A stretch of 64,000 bases of DNA, from NCBI GenBank assembly GCA_030041375.1, contig JASHOA010000060.1:186001-250000 (forward strand), given 5' to 3'. Below the pieces are notes generated by a model. That model was not told the DNA's origin. It saw only the letters and a list, made by a program, of their open reading frames with translations, and did no database searches. Origin of the DNA: Acetobacteraceae bacterium. Its GTDB lineage: Bacteria > Pseudomonadota > Alphaproteobacteria > Acetobacterales > Acetobacteraceae. Shown piece after piece: positions 54,852-63,080 of this stretch (positions are counted from its first letter, which is position 1; each line of letters starts with the position of its first letter). The translations under genes and the position numbers were made by a program.

Positions 54852-56024
54852 GTGAAAATCAGAAGCGTGCGCAGCGTCGTGGTCAATGCCGAGATGCGGA
54901 ATTGGATCTTCGTGCGGGTTGAAACCGACGAGCCGGGCCTCTTCGGCTGGGGCGAAGCGACGCTGGAATGGAAGACCGGTGCCGTCGTCGGTGCGATCAA
55001 CGATCTCGCACCGTTCGTTCTCGGGCAGGACCCGCGCGACATCCGCCGGCTCGTGCGCATCATGATCAAGCATGGCTTCTGGCCACCGGGCGTCATCGGT
55101 CGCAGTGCGATCAGCGGCATCGAGATCGCGCTCTGGGACATTCTCGGCAAATCGCTCGGCCAGCCGGTTTGGCGACTTCTCGGCGGCGCGGCACGCGACC
55201 GGGTGCGTGTTTACACGCATCTCGGCCTTGGCGAGATGCGGGCGGTCTATGAGACAACGGGCGCGGCGGAACTGGCGGCGCGGGCGCATGCCGTGGTTGC
55301 GCGGGGCTACCGTGCCGTGAAGGTGGTGATCGTCCCCTACACGCACTATACGGCCTCGCCGACCCAGATCGGTCATGTCGGCACGATGATGAAGGGGCTG
55401 CGCGATGCAGTGGGCGAGGAGGTGGAGATCATGGTCGATTTCCACGGCCGACCTGCATCCGTCAGCGCCGCGCTTGCCTATATCGAGGCTTTGGTGCCCT
55501 ATCGGCCGATGTTCGTGGAAGAGCCCGTGCAGCCTGGAGATCCGCAGGCGATGGCCGCGGTGGCGCTGCGCTCGCCTTGCCCGATTGCCGCCGGCGAGCG
55601 GCTGGTAGACCCGCGCGAGTTCGCGGCACTGTTCGATCGCCGCGCCATTCATATCGCCCAGCCCGATCTCTGTCACTGCGGCGGATTCTCCGAAGCCGGC
55701 AAAATCGCCGCCATGGCGGAGACCTGCGGAATCGGCCTCGCGCCGCATAATCCACTCGGACCGATCGCGACGATCGCCGCATGGCATTTCGACATCGCGA
55801 CGCCTGGCGTCGTGATCCAGGAGGAGATGTCCGGCGCCGTGCCCTGGTTCGCGGAAGTGGTTTCGGGTCTGCCGTCCTTGAGCGATGGATACTGGCTCAA
55901 ACCGCAAGGGGCCGGCCTCGGCGTCGAAGTCAACGACAAGGTGGCGGCTCGTCATCCCTTTGCGCCGGAGGTCCTGCACGCAACCAACGCGGTGCTGGAA
56001 GATGGCACGATCGTGGATTGGTAA
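54852..56024 (+). CDS. Enolase-superfamily dehydratase, D-galactonate-dehydratase (DgoD)-like
   Basis: 390 residues. Metal ligands of the mandelate racemase subgroup are visible: D196 (VDFHGR), E223 or E224 (FVEEPV) and E249 (GER). The general acid/bases H198 and H299 (LAPHNPLGPI) and E324 (VIQEE) match DgoD closely. It dehydrates an aldonate to a 2-keto-3-deoxy acid. The exact sugar acid is unknown. It starts at GTG 54852. Being last in the sugar-importer operon, it probably acts on the imported substrate or its SDR oxidation product. Confidence 0.82.
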   Translation: MKIRSVRSVVVNAEMRNWIFVRVETDEPGLFGWGEATLEWKTGAVVGAINDLAPFVLGQDPRDIRRLVRIMIKHGFWPPGVIGRSAISGIEIALWDILGKSLGQPVWRLLGGAARDRVRVYTHLGLGEMRAVYETTGAAELAARAHAVVARGYRAVKVVIVPYTHYTASPTQIGHVGTMMKGLRDAVGEEVEIMVDFHGRPASVSAALAYIEALVPYRPMFVEEPVQPGDPQAMAAVALRSPCPIAAGERLVDPREFAALFDRRAIHIAQPDLCHCGGFSEAGKIAAMAETCGIGLAPHNPLGPIATIAAWHFDIATPGVVIQEEMSGAVPWFAEVVSGLPSLSDGYWLKPQGAGLGVEVNDKVAARHPFAPEVLHATNAVLEDGTIVDW

Positions 56025-56119
56025 GAAGCTCCCCGCCTTGCCCCGGTCTGAGCCGCACACTCCGAGTGTGCCCCTCACTGTTGGCGCCGCCGCCGATGAA
56101 TCCCTGAAAGCTCCTGCGG

Positions 56120-56150
56120 CGGACCGGAATCGCTTCGCGATTCCAGTCCG
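56120..56150. terminator. Stem-loop between convergent dehydratase genes
   Basis: GGAATCGC (56126-56133) and GCGATTCC (56137-56144) form a perfect 8-bp stem with loop TTC; CGGAC (56120-56124) and GTCCG (56146-56150) extend it past one mismatch. It lies about 95 bases after the galactonate-dehydratase stop, between convergent genes; a bidirectional terminator is the likeliest role. Confidence 0.55.
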
Positions 56151-56170
56151 GCCACTGAAAATAAAGAGTA

Positions 56171-56224
56171 GTGTGCCGATCGCTAGAGTGCATCCTACGG
56201 TGTCAGGCGTTGGAGTCGGCACAC
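56171..56224. repeat. Inverted repeat GTGTGCCGA/TCGGCACAC
   Basis: Perfect 9-base arms at 56171-56179 and 56216-56224, separated by 36 bases, immediately downstream of the UxuA-like gene stop on the minus strand. It could mark that gene's 3' end or bind a protein; no T-tract is present. Confidence 0.4.
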
Positions 56225-56229
56225 CAGGG

Positions 56230-57231
56230 TTACGCGGGCAAAGCCTGGGCTGCTCCATCGCCACCTTCGCCAGCCCGCTCGACGGCTTGGAGCAGGCCGC
56301 GCAGGTAGCCGATGGCGAAGATGTGCCCCTGCATCGCATAGCCGTCGTTCGTTGCGGCCTCGTCGGTCGCGAGCAGGGGGGCATGATCGCTGCGGACGTA
56401 CCCGGTGTAACCGACGCGCCTGAGTTCCTGGAAGACGGCGAGCAGGTCGGTCTGCCCGTCATCCGGGAATGTCTCGATGAAGTCGTCCAGCGTGCCGCGT
56501 ACGTCTCGCACGTGCACGAAGCCGATGCGGGCCGAAAAGCGGCGAACGAGCTCCGGGATGTCGCAGCCGCGTTCGGCGAAGCAGCCGACGCATAGCGTCA
56601 TGGCGTTGCTCGGGCTGGACGAAAGCGCGAACAGTCGCGCAAAATCCTCGGGCGAGCCCATGATCCTCTGGTAGCCGCAGATCGGGCCATAGGGCGGGTC
56701 GTCCGGGTGCATCGCCAGGCGCACGTTGGCGCGCTCGGCCACGGGCAGCACGGCTTCCAGGAAACGTTCCAGCTGCGACCACATCGCCTCTGCCGGGAGC
56801 GGCCGGGCCAGGCCGGCGAAGGCGTCAGGCGAAACGTCGGCGGTCCGGAAAGAGCTCGTCAGCGCGCCGCCGCGCGTACGCGCGTCGAGCCTGGTGCGCA
56901 CCACCATCGCGTCGTCGCCGAGTTGCGGCATGAAGTTGTAGGCGATCACTTCCACGCCCAGCTCGCCGAGCAGCGGCAAGGTTCGGCGCCATGCCGCGAC
57001 CTGCTCCTGCCACCCTTCGAGACCGAGTACGATGCGGTCGATCGCAGGGCCGGATTCGCTGATCTTCCAGGCCAGGCCGGCGTTCTCGTAGAGGCGCCCG
57101 ATGTCGACCAATGCGGTGCGATCGTTTGGCAGCCCGTGCATGTCGTAGTGCACGGCGTGCTCTATGCCCAGTTGAGCAAGCTGCGCCAGGTGCCGGGGCG
57201 TGGGCGGGTGTGCCACCATCGTCAGTTTCAC
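56230..57231 (-). CDS. Mannonate dehydratase (UxuA)-like TIM-barrel enzyme
   Basis: 333 residues. Putative metal ligands in UxuA positions: H175 (MHPDDPP), C214 (TLCVGC), H240 (HVRDVRG) and D282 (RSDHAP). UxuA dehydrates D-mannonate to 2-keto-3-deoxygluconate. The protein is somewhat shorter than E. coli UxuA (394), so the substrate may differ. It starts at GTG 57231, overlapping the iclR-like stop by four bases (GTGA). It converges on the galactonate-dehydratase-like gene, giving two sugar-acid dehydratases side by side under different regulators. Confidence 0.82.
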   Translation of the reverse strand: MKLTMVAHPPTPRHLAQLAQLGIEHAVHYDMHGLPNDRTALVDIGRLYENAGLAWKISESGPAIDRIVLGLEGWQEQVAAWRRTLPLLGELGVEVIAYNFMPQLGDDAMVVRTRLDARTRGGALTSSFRTADVSPDAFAGLARPLPAEAMWSQLERFLEAVLPVAERANVRLAMHPDDPPYGPICGYQRIMGSPEDFARLFALSSSPSNAMTLCVGCFAERGCDIPELVRRFSARIGFVHVRDVRGTLDDFIETFPDDGQTDLLAVFQELRRVGYTGYVRSDHAPLLATDEAATNDGYAMQGHIFAIGYLRGLLQAVERAGEGGDGAAQALPA

Positions 57232-58043
57232 GGGCGAGCCTCTCCCGAACCGCTGTCGGCGCGTCCAACTGCGTCCCGCCGTCGCAAGAGCTTGGCTTCG
57301 ATGCGGCGCGCCGCCGCCATCACGCATTCGCTGACCTCGAATTCCCGCGTTCGCGTTACCCGGTCCGATTGCAGGGAGACGCTGATCGCGGCGATGGGCA
57401 CGCCGCGACAATCGCGCACGGGGACACCAAAGCAACTGTAGCCCGCCTCATTCTCGTCCCGGTCCACGGCGTAGCCGCGACGCCGTACCTCGCGCAGCTC
57501 GGCAAAGAGACGCTCCTTGTCGAGGATCGTATGATCGGTCAGTCGCAGCAATTCCTCGCGCAGATGGGCCGCGCGGAACTCGGGGCTCTGGAACGCCAGG
57601 ATGGCTTTGCCAAGCGCCGTGCAATGGAAATAATCCCCGTCGCCGACCTGGGCGATCCCGCCGTTGTCGTCGGCGCCGGCGAGGATCGAGAGGTAGTAGA
57701 CGCGCCGGCCCTTCGGAACGCCGAGATTGACCGTCTCGTGCAGCGAGCTGTTGAGCTCACGGATGACCGGCTCCGCCACCGCCCGGACGGTGTGGTCGCG
57801 CGCGTCATCGGTCTGCAGGGCGTGGACGGCCGGCCCGATCTCGTAGCCGCCGCCTGCCGCCACCTGCAGATAGCCGAGGAACAGAAGGGTCTGGACATAG
57901 CGGTAGACCGTCGTCTTGTTACGCCCGCATCCACGGCCGATCTCGCCGACCGAGACCGGCTTGGCGCTGGCGAAAACGAATTCGAGCGCATCGAACGCTC
58001 CGACGACCGGCGCAATGACGTAGTTGTCGTTCTGGAGCGCCAT
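57228..58043 (-). CDS. IclR-family transcriptional regulator
   Basis: 271 residues. N-terminal winged HTH: VSVGEIGRGCGRNKTTVYRY and LLFLGYLQ (about 30-65); C-terminal IclR effector domain with SVSLQSDRVT near residue 240. Such proteins usually repress catabolic operons and respond to an aromatic or sugar-acid ligand. I chose ATG 58043 (MALQNDNY). It is coupled to the UxuA-like gene and lies beside the mlrC/GMC genes, all likely targets. Confidence 0.88.
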   Translation of the reverse strand: MALQNDNYVIAPVVGAFDALEFVFASAKPVSVGEIGRGCGRNKTTVYRYVQTLLFLGYLQVAAGGGYEIGPAVHALQTDDARDHTVRAVAEPVIRELNSSLHETVNLGVPKGRRVYYLSILAGADDNGGIAQVGDGDYFHCTALGKAILAFQSPEFRAAHLREELLRLTDHTILDKERLFAELREVRRRGYAVDRDENEAGYSCFGVPVRDCRGVPIAAISVSLQSDRVTRTREFEVSECVMAAARRIEAKLLRRRDAVGRADSGSGEARP

Positions 58044-58106
58044 CGTTTCCACTCCGGTCCTTTGGCTTGCCTGCCCCCCTGCCAAGCCACCCACGGCGGC
58101 ATCGCC

Positions 58107-59591
58107 TCAGATGTCGTCGAGAGGATACAGCGGCCGCGTGGCATGATGGAAGAGAATGCGCCGCATGTCCCCGGAGGTCGGTCCCGGCGTGTCGGCGAGC
58201 AGGATCCGCGACGCCAACGGGCCGAACGAGGCACGGAAATGCGACGGCGATTTCACGAACACCAGCGCCGCCTGCCGTGGATCCAGCCCTTGCGAGAGAT
58301 ACATGGCGGTATCCCACTCCGTTGACGGATGGCTGCGCACCAAGAGGCGGATCGAGCCGATGGCGAGCACCGCCGTCGGTCCCATAGAGATGGCCAAGCC
58401 CTCGGTGCCCTTGTCCTGCATCACGTACTGGCCGTCGGAGAGATGGGCCACCGTCGCCGTGACCCCGACCGGCGTGCCCGCGCTGAAGGCATGACCGAGT
58501 GCGAGCGACACCGTCGCGCCGAGGCCGGCCCGGTGGGCGGCCGCCGCCGCGGCGGGGTCACATAAGGTTGCCAGCGACAGCCGCGGATGCCCGACGGCGC
58601 CGCCCGCCAGGAGGCCGGCCAGCACGGCCGGGCTGTCGGCAGCGGCGCCCCCGGTTGGTGCGTCGCCGGTGTCGCTGACGACGGTGACACCGGCGGCGGC
58701 GAGCCCCGTCGCGATCACCTGGTCGAGCGGCAGCAGTCCCGGCGAGAAGTCCCCGCGGCGGTGCCACAGCTCTTCGGCAAGGCGTTCTGCGGCGTCCCGC
58801 GCGGCCGTGGCATCCCCGTCGGCGCAGACCAGGCTGGCGAAACCAAGACCGGGCACGTCGATCCAGGGCTGCACCGGAAAGATCGAGGCGTGCAGCACGG
58901 TGCCGTCCGCTTCCATCCGCCGCGCTGCGTCGGCGACCGGCTTCAATGGGCCATCGGTCGTGCGGGCGACGACCGGCGACACCAGGACCGGGCGCTTGGC
59001 GAGTGCCATGACCGGCCGACGCCGCCCTGCCACGACGTCGAGCATCAGCCGGGCCGTGCGCTCGCCGGTCTCGTAGATGTCGGTGTGCGGGTAGTTCTGA
59101 TAGCCGACCAGGAACGTGTTCGGTTGCAACATGCGCGGCGTCATGTGGCCATGCAGGTCGAGACTGACGCCGATCGGCTTGTCCGCGGGCAGGATGGCGC
59201 GCAGCCGCTCAATGATCTCGCCCTCGCCATCCGGTTCGTCGACCAGCACGAGGGCGCCATGCAGGGCGAGCAGCAGCCCATCGAGCGGGCCGGCCGCGCG
59301 CAGGCGCGTCTCGATCTCGCCCATGAACTCGTCGAACGTCTCGCGCGTGCAGGACCCTGCGGCGGCGGCGTAGGCGGCGAACAGCGGCACCGGCGTCGCA
59401 CTCGCCTCGCGCATCACGGCCAGGAAGGCCGGCACCTCGACACGCGCGGCACCATAGCCTTCCAGCAGTTCGTCACCGCGCAGGACATAGAAGGTTTCGA
59501 ACACCTCCCGCGTGGTGGGGATCGGCGAGAACGTGTTCGTCTCCTGCATCAGCGACGCGATTGCAATCCGCGGCGATGTCGGCTCGGTCAC
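58107..59591 (-). CDS. M81/MlrC-family putative metallohydrolase
   Basis: 494 residues. Conserved MlrC blocks: ASLMQETNTFSP (residues 12-23), LHGALVLVDEPDGEGE, GVSLDLHGHM and VVSDTGDAPTGGAAADSPAVL. The D-x-H-G-H motif and the early region are expected to bind zinc. The founding member degrades linearised microcystin, but most members occur in unrelated catabolic clusters and their substrates are unknown. It starts at GTG 59591; ATG 59744 further upstream lies in poorly conserved sequence. Divergent from the GMC gene. Confidence 0.83.
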   Translation of the reverse strand: MTEPTSPRIAIASLMQETNTFSPIPTTREVFETFYVLRGDELLEGYGAARVEVPAFLAVMREASATPVPLFAAYAAAAGSCTRETFDEFMGEIETRLRAAGPLDGLLLALHGALVLVDEPDGEGEIIERLRAILPADKPIGVSLDLHGHMTPRMLQPNTFLVGYQNYPHTDIYETGERTARLMLDVVAGRRRPVMALAKRPVLVSPVVARTTDGPLKPVADAARRMEADGTVLHASIFPVQPWIDVPGLGFASLVCADGDATAARDAAERLAEELWHRRGDFSPGLLPLDQVIATGLAAAGVTVVSDTGDAPTGGAAADSPAVLAGLLAGGAVGHPRLSLATLCDPAAAAAAHRAGLGATVSLALGHAFSAGTPVGVTATVAHLSDGQYVMQDKGTEGLAISMGPTAVLAIGSIRLLVRSHPSTEWDTAMYLSQGLDPRQAALVFVKSPSHFRASFGPLASRILLADTPGPTSGDMRRILFHHATRPLYPLDDI

Positions 59592-59692
59592 GGGCCCGCC
59601 CCTCTTCCTCTTGCGAGATTCCGCTGCGTCCCTGGCAAATTCGGCGGATTGGCGATGCTGCGCGCCAGCCCGCCGTGCAACGGATGTTCGGA

Positions 59693-59710
59693 GAACGGTG
59701 TTCCCCGTTC
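59693..59710. promoter_or_regulatory. Palindrome in the mlrC/GMC divergent promoter region
   Basis: GAACGG (59693-59698) and CCGTTC (59705-59710) flank TGTTCC; an inner palindrome GAAC-GGT-GTTC (59693-59703) overlaps it. It lies midway in the 239-base gap between the two divergent starts, a plausible site for the nearby IclR-type regulator. Confidence 0.4.
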
Positions 59711-59830
59711 CACGGCCCGTCAAGGACGCGGCATTTCGCCTCACGAAACGTTCCCAGATTGTCCGGCACTGCGCCGCGGTGCATTCTGCTTCGTCCTTTG
59801 GCCGGCGGTGCCGAGGCGCGTGGGAGCGTA

Positions 59831-61495
59831 ATGGGAGGGTACGACTACATCATCGTCGGCGGCGGAAGCGCAGGCTCTGTCGCGGCTGCGCGGCTGGTGG
59901 GGGAATTCGGCGCGCGGGTGCTGCTGCTGGAAGCGGGCGGCGACTACAAGAGCTGGGTGCTGAAGGCACCGGCGGGATTCAGCCGCATCCTGGGCGGCAC
60001 GAAATACCTGACACAACATCGCACGGTTCCCCAGGAGCAGCTCGGCGGGCGCGTGCTGACGATTCCGCAGGCGAAGGTCCTGGGCGGCGGCAGCAGCGTC
60101 AACGCGCAGGCGTATATGCGCGGCCGCGCAGCCGACTACGACGCATGGGGCACGATCGGGCGGACCGATCTGTGGTCGTGGGAGCGCATTCTGCCGCATT
60201 TCGTGCGGGTCGAGCGCAACCAGAAATTCAACAACCGCTTTCACGGCTGCGCCGGCACGCTGAGGGTCTCGGATCAGGGATTCATCTGTGACCTTAGCCA
60301 CATCTACGTGCAGACCGTGCAGGGCATGGGGATCCCCTTCACCCCTGACTTCAACCAGGGCGCGCCCGCCGGGGTTGGCTATCCGCAAGTGACGGCGGGC
60401 GGTGGGCGGCGTTGCGGAGCGGTGGATGCATTCCTGCGCCCGCTCGTCGGCAATGCCAACCTGGTCGTCGAGATCGGTGCGTCGGTGCATCGGTTGCTGA
60501 TCGAAAGCGGCCGCGCCGTCGGGGTCGCCTACCGGCGCCACGGCGCGATGCAGGTGGCGCGCACGGAGGGCGAGGTGCTGCTGGCGGCGGGCGCGCTCAT
60601 CTCGCCAAAACTGCTGATGCTGTCCGGCCTCGGCCCGGCGGCGCAGCTACGCGAGTTCGGCATCGCGGTGATCGCCGACCTGCCGGGCGTCGGCGCGAAT
60701 CTGCAGGACCATTGCGGTGCGCCGCTGGTCGTGGCGGGCAGCTTGGGCCTCGGTTACTTCCGCCAGGACCGCGGCTGGCGCATGCTGGCCAACGGCCTGG
60801 AATACGCGCTGTTCCGGCGCGGCCGGATCACCACCAACGGTGTCGAAGCCTGTTCCTTCCAGGTGCCGGAGGACGGCAGCGGCGATCCGGTTGTGCAGAT
60901 CTACTGCGTGCCGTCGACCGGCTATGTCGATGCGACGATCCGCGGCGCCGGCAGCATCGACGGGCTGACGTTGCACCCGGTGCTGATGCGGCCACGCTCG
61001 GTCGGCTGGGTGCGCCTCAGCTCGGCCGATCCCGAAGCCCTGCCGCTGGTCAACCCCAACTATCTCGGCGACCCGTGGGACATCGCGCAGCTACGCGAAG
61101 GGCTGCGCGTGGCCCGCGGCATCCTGCACGCGGCCCCTCTCAGCACCGTGGTGCGCAGCGAGCTGATGCCTGGTGCCGCGGCCGACAGCGACGCAGCGCT
61201 GGAGAACTATCTGCGTCACGCCGTGCGGACCGACTATCATCCGGTCGGCACCTGCCGCATGGGACACGACGGCGATCCGCTCGCCGTTGTCGGGGCGGAT
61301 TTGCGCGTGCGCGGCATCGACGGGCTGCGCGTCATCGACGCCTCGGTGATGCCGCGTATCGTCACGGCCAACACCAACGCGCCAACCATGGCCGTCGCCG
61401 ATCGCGCCGTCACCCTCATGCGCGCGACCGCACCGCCCTCGCCACCACCCGCGGCGTCGTCTGGCGATCTCCTTGTGACGGAGACGACCCAATGA
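59831..61495 (+). CDS. GMC-family FAD-dependent oxidoreductase
   Basis: 554 residues. FAD motif YIIVGGGSAGSVAAARL (about 6-22) and LLLEAGGD; GMC signature 1 KVLGGGSSVNAQAYMRG; C-terminal catalytic His/Asn regions DYHPVGTCRMG and NTNAPTMAVADRAVTLM. GMC enzymes oxidise alcohols such as choline or long-chain and sugar alcohols. ATG 59831 is chosen because the Rossmann fold starts at once; the frame is open upstream. It is probably the first gene of a plus-strand operon with RraA-like and ABC genes. Confidence 0.87.
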   Translation: MGGYDYIIVGGGSAGSVAAARLVGEFGARVLLLEAGGDYKSWVLKAPAGFSRILGGTKYLTQHRTVPQEQLGGRVLTIPQAKVLGGGSSVNAQAYMRGRAADYDAWGTIGRTDLWSWERILPHFVRVERNQKFNNRFHGCAGTLRVSDQGFICDLSHIYVQTVQGMGIPFTPDFNQGAPAGVGYPQVTAGGGRRCGAVDAFLRPLVGNANLVVEIGASVHRLLIESGRAVGVAYRRHGAMQVARTEGEVLLAAGALISPKLLMLSGLGPAAQLREFGIAVIADLPGVGANLQDHCGAPLVVAGSLGLGYFRQDRGWRMLANGLEYALFRRGRITTNGVEACSFQVPEDGSGDPVVQIYCVPSTGYVDATIRGAGSIDGLTLHPVLMRPRSVGWVRLSSADPEALPLVNPNYLGDPWDIAQLREGLRVARGILHAAPLSTVVRSELMPGAAADSDAALENYLRHAVRTDYHPVGTCRMGHDGDPLAVVGADLRVRGIDGLRVIDASVMPRIVTANTNAPTMAVADRAVTLMRATAPPSPPPAASSGDLLVTETTQ

Positions 61496-61592
61496 ACAGG
61501 ATTGGCCCTTTCGCCACGCGGAGCCTCGCCCGGTTGGCCGCTCGGACACGGCGCGAGATCGGGCGCGTGCGGACCGGATTGGAGGCGCATGC

Positions 61593-62246
61593 ATGAATAT
61601 GCGGGACTTGAGCGAAACCCTCTACGCAGCGGTGCTGTCGGACGTGTTGGACAGTCTCGGTTACAGGGGCCAGGCCATGCGGCCCTTCATCCGCCCGCTC
61701 GATCCCGAGCGCACCCTGTTCGGCCGGGTGCGTACCGGATTGTTCGAGCCGCGCGACGGCGAACGACCGGGCGAACACCCCTACGACACGGAGATCGCCC
61801 TGATCGACGACCTGCAACCCGGCGACGTTCCCGTGCTTGCATGTGGTGGACCAACCGAGACTGTCGTGCCTTGGGGTGAGCTGCTGACGACGGCGGCGCG
61901 CCGGCGCGGCGCTGTCGGCGCCGTGACGGACGGGCTGCTCCGCGACGCCCGAACGGTGGTGCGTATGCAATTCCCGGTATTCCACGGCGGCCACCGGCCG
62001 CTGGATTCGAAGGGTCGGAGCAAGATGGTTGCACGGGACATCGAGGTCGTCTGTGGCGGCGTGACCGCCTGCCCGGGCGATCTCGTATTCGGTGATCGGG
62101 ACGGCGTGGTCGTGATCCCACGGTCGATTTCAGACGAGGTTATTGCCAGGGCCGTCAACAAAATCAAAGGCGAGAACGTGACCCGCGACGAGCTCCGAGC
62201 AGGAGCGACGCTGGGCGAGGTCTATCGCAAATACGAGATCCTCTGA
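61593..62246 (+). CDS. RraA-family protein (HMG/CHA aldolase-like)
   Basis: 217 residues. The fold signature is present: SDVLDSLGYRGQAM near the start, ETVVPWGELLTTAARRRG around 95, and GAVTDGLLRDA with arginine and aspartate for the metal/oxyacid site near 115. Relatives are 4-hydroxy-4-methyl-2-oxoglutarate aldolases, dehydratase-like enzymes and the RNase E inhibitor RraA; catabolic context favours an aldolase or decarboxylase on an oxo-acid. Starts at ATG 61593, 97 bases after the GMC gene. Confidence 0.78.
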   Translation: MNMRDLSETLYAAVLSDVLDSLGYRGQAMRPFIRPLDPERTLFGRVRTGLFEPRDGERPGEHPYDTEIALIDDLQPGDVPVLACGGPTETVVPWGELLTTAARRRGAVGAVTDGLLRDARTVVRMQFPVFHGGHRPLDSKGRSKMVARDIEVVCGGVTACPGDLVFGDRDGVVVIPRSISDEVIARAVNKIKGENVTRDELRAGATLGEVYRKYEIL

Positions 62247-62258
62247 TCGGGGCCAGGC

Positions 62259-63080
62259 ATGGATCCCAGCGCCACACCACCGCGATCGGAAAGCCGCCGG
62301 CCGGCGGCGATCACGGCGCTTGCAATCCGCAAGCAGTATGGACACGTCGAGGCGCTACGTGGCGTGTCGCTCAGCGTGGGCCTTGGCGAGATCGTTGCCC
62401 TCGTCGGCGACAACGGTGCCGGCAAATCCACGCTGATGAAGATTATGTGCGGTGCGATTTCGCCGGATGCCGGCGAGGTCGTGCTCGGCAACGACGTGCC
62501 GGTGGTGGCCGGCCGCTTCAACGCAGCGGAGCAGGGCGTGGGTGTGGTCTACCAGGACTTGGCGCTGGCGCCGCACCTTACCGTGCTGGAGAACGTTTAC
62601 CTTGGACATGAGGTGCTTCGTACGGACAGGCCGCGCTGGCTCGGCCTGTTGGACCGGCGGGCCATGGCGCTCGAGGCTCAGGCCGCGTTGCAACGGCTTG
62701 CCATCCGCCTCCCCACCGTCCGGGTGCCGGTGAGCTTGCTCTCCGGCGGCCAGCGTCAGGCGGTCGCCATCGCACGGGCGGTGAAATGGGCGCGGCGGGT
62801 CGTGCTGCTCGACGAGCCCACTGCCTCGCTCGGCACGCGGCAGGCCGATATCGTGATGAACCTGATCCGCAACGTGGCTCAGCAGGGTTTCGGCGTGCTG
62901 CTGATTTCGCACGATATGGAGCGCCTGGCGCGGGTCGCCGATCGGATCGTGGTCATGCGTCGCGGCACGATCGTGGCCGAGTTCCCAGGCGCGTCTGCCA
63001 CGCTCGCACAGATCGTCGAGGCGATGCTGGGCGGCGCGCCCCGGCTCGCTGACCCCCGAGCGGGGGCACCGGCCGCATGA
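62259..63080 (+). CDS. Sugar ABC transporter ATP-binding protein (ribose type, single domain)
   Basis: 273 residues. Walker A GDNGAGKST, signature LLSGGQRQ, Walker B VVLLDEPTASLG and H-loop LLISHDM are intact. It is a single-NBD member of the RbsA/FrcA group. Start ATG 62259, 12 bases after the RraA-like stop; it overlaps the permease ATG by four bases (ATGA). The binding protein is expected beyond the window. Confidence 0.88.
   Translation: MDPSATPPRSESRRPAAITALAIRKQYGHVEALRGVSLSVGLGEIVALVGDNGAGKSTLMKIMCGAISPDAGEVVLGNDVPVVAGRFNAAEQGVGVVYQDLALAPHLTVLENVYLGHEVLRTDRPRWLGLLDRRAMALEAQAALQRLAIRLPTVRVPVSLLSGGQRQAVAIARAVKWARRVVLLDEPTASLGTRQADIVMNLIRNVAQQGFGVLLISHDMERLARVADRIVVMRRGTIVAEFPGASATLAQIVEAMLGGAPRLADPRAGAPAA

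Noticed and set aside
53922-56462. Long open minus-strand frame (over 800 codons) opposite the ABC permease and dehydratase genes
   Set aside because: No recognisable domain; the plus-strand genes carry full family motifs and ribosome sites.
58107-59591. Microcystin degradation by the MlrC-like protein
   Set aside because: No mlrA, mlrB or mlrD genes are nearby and most MlrC-family members lie in unrelated catabolic clusters.
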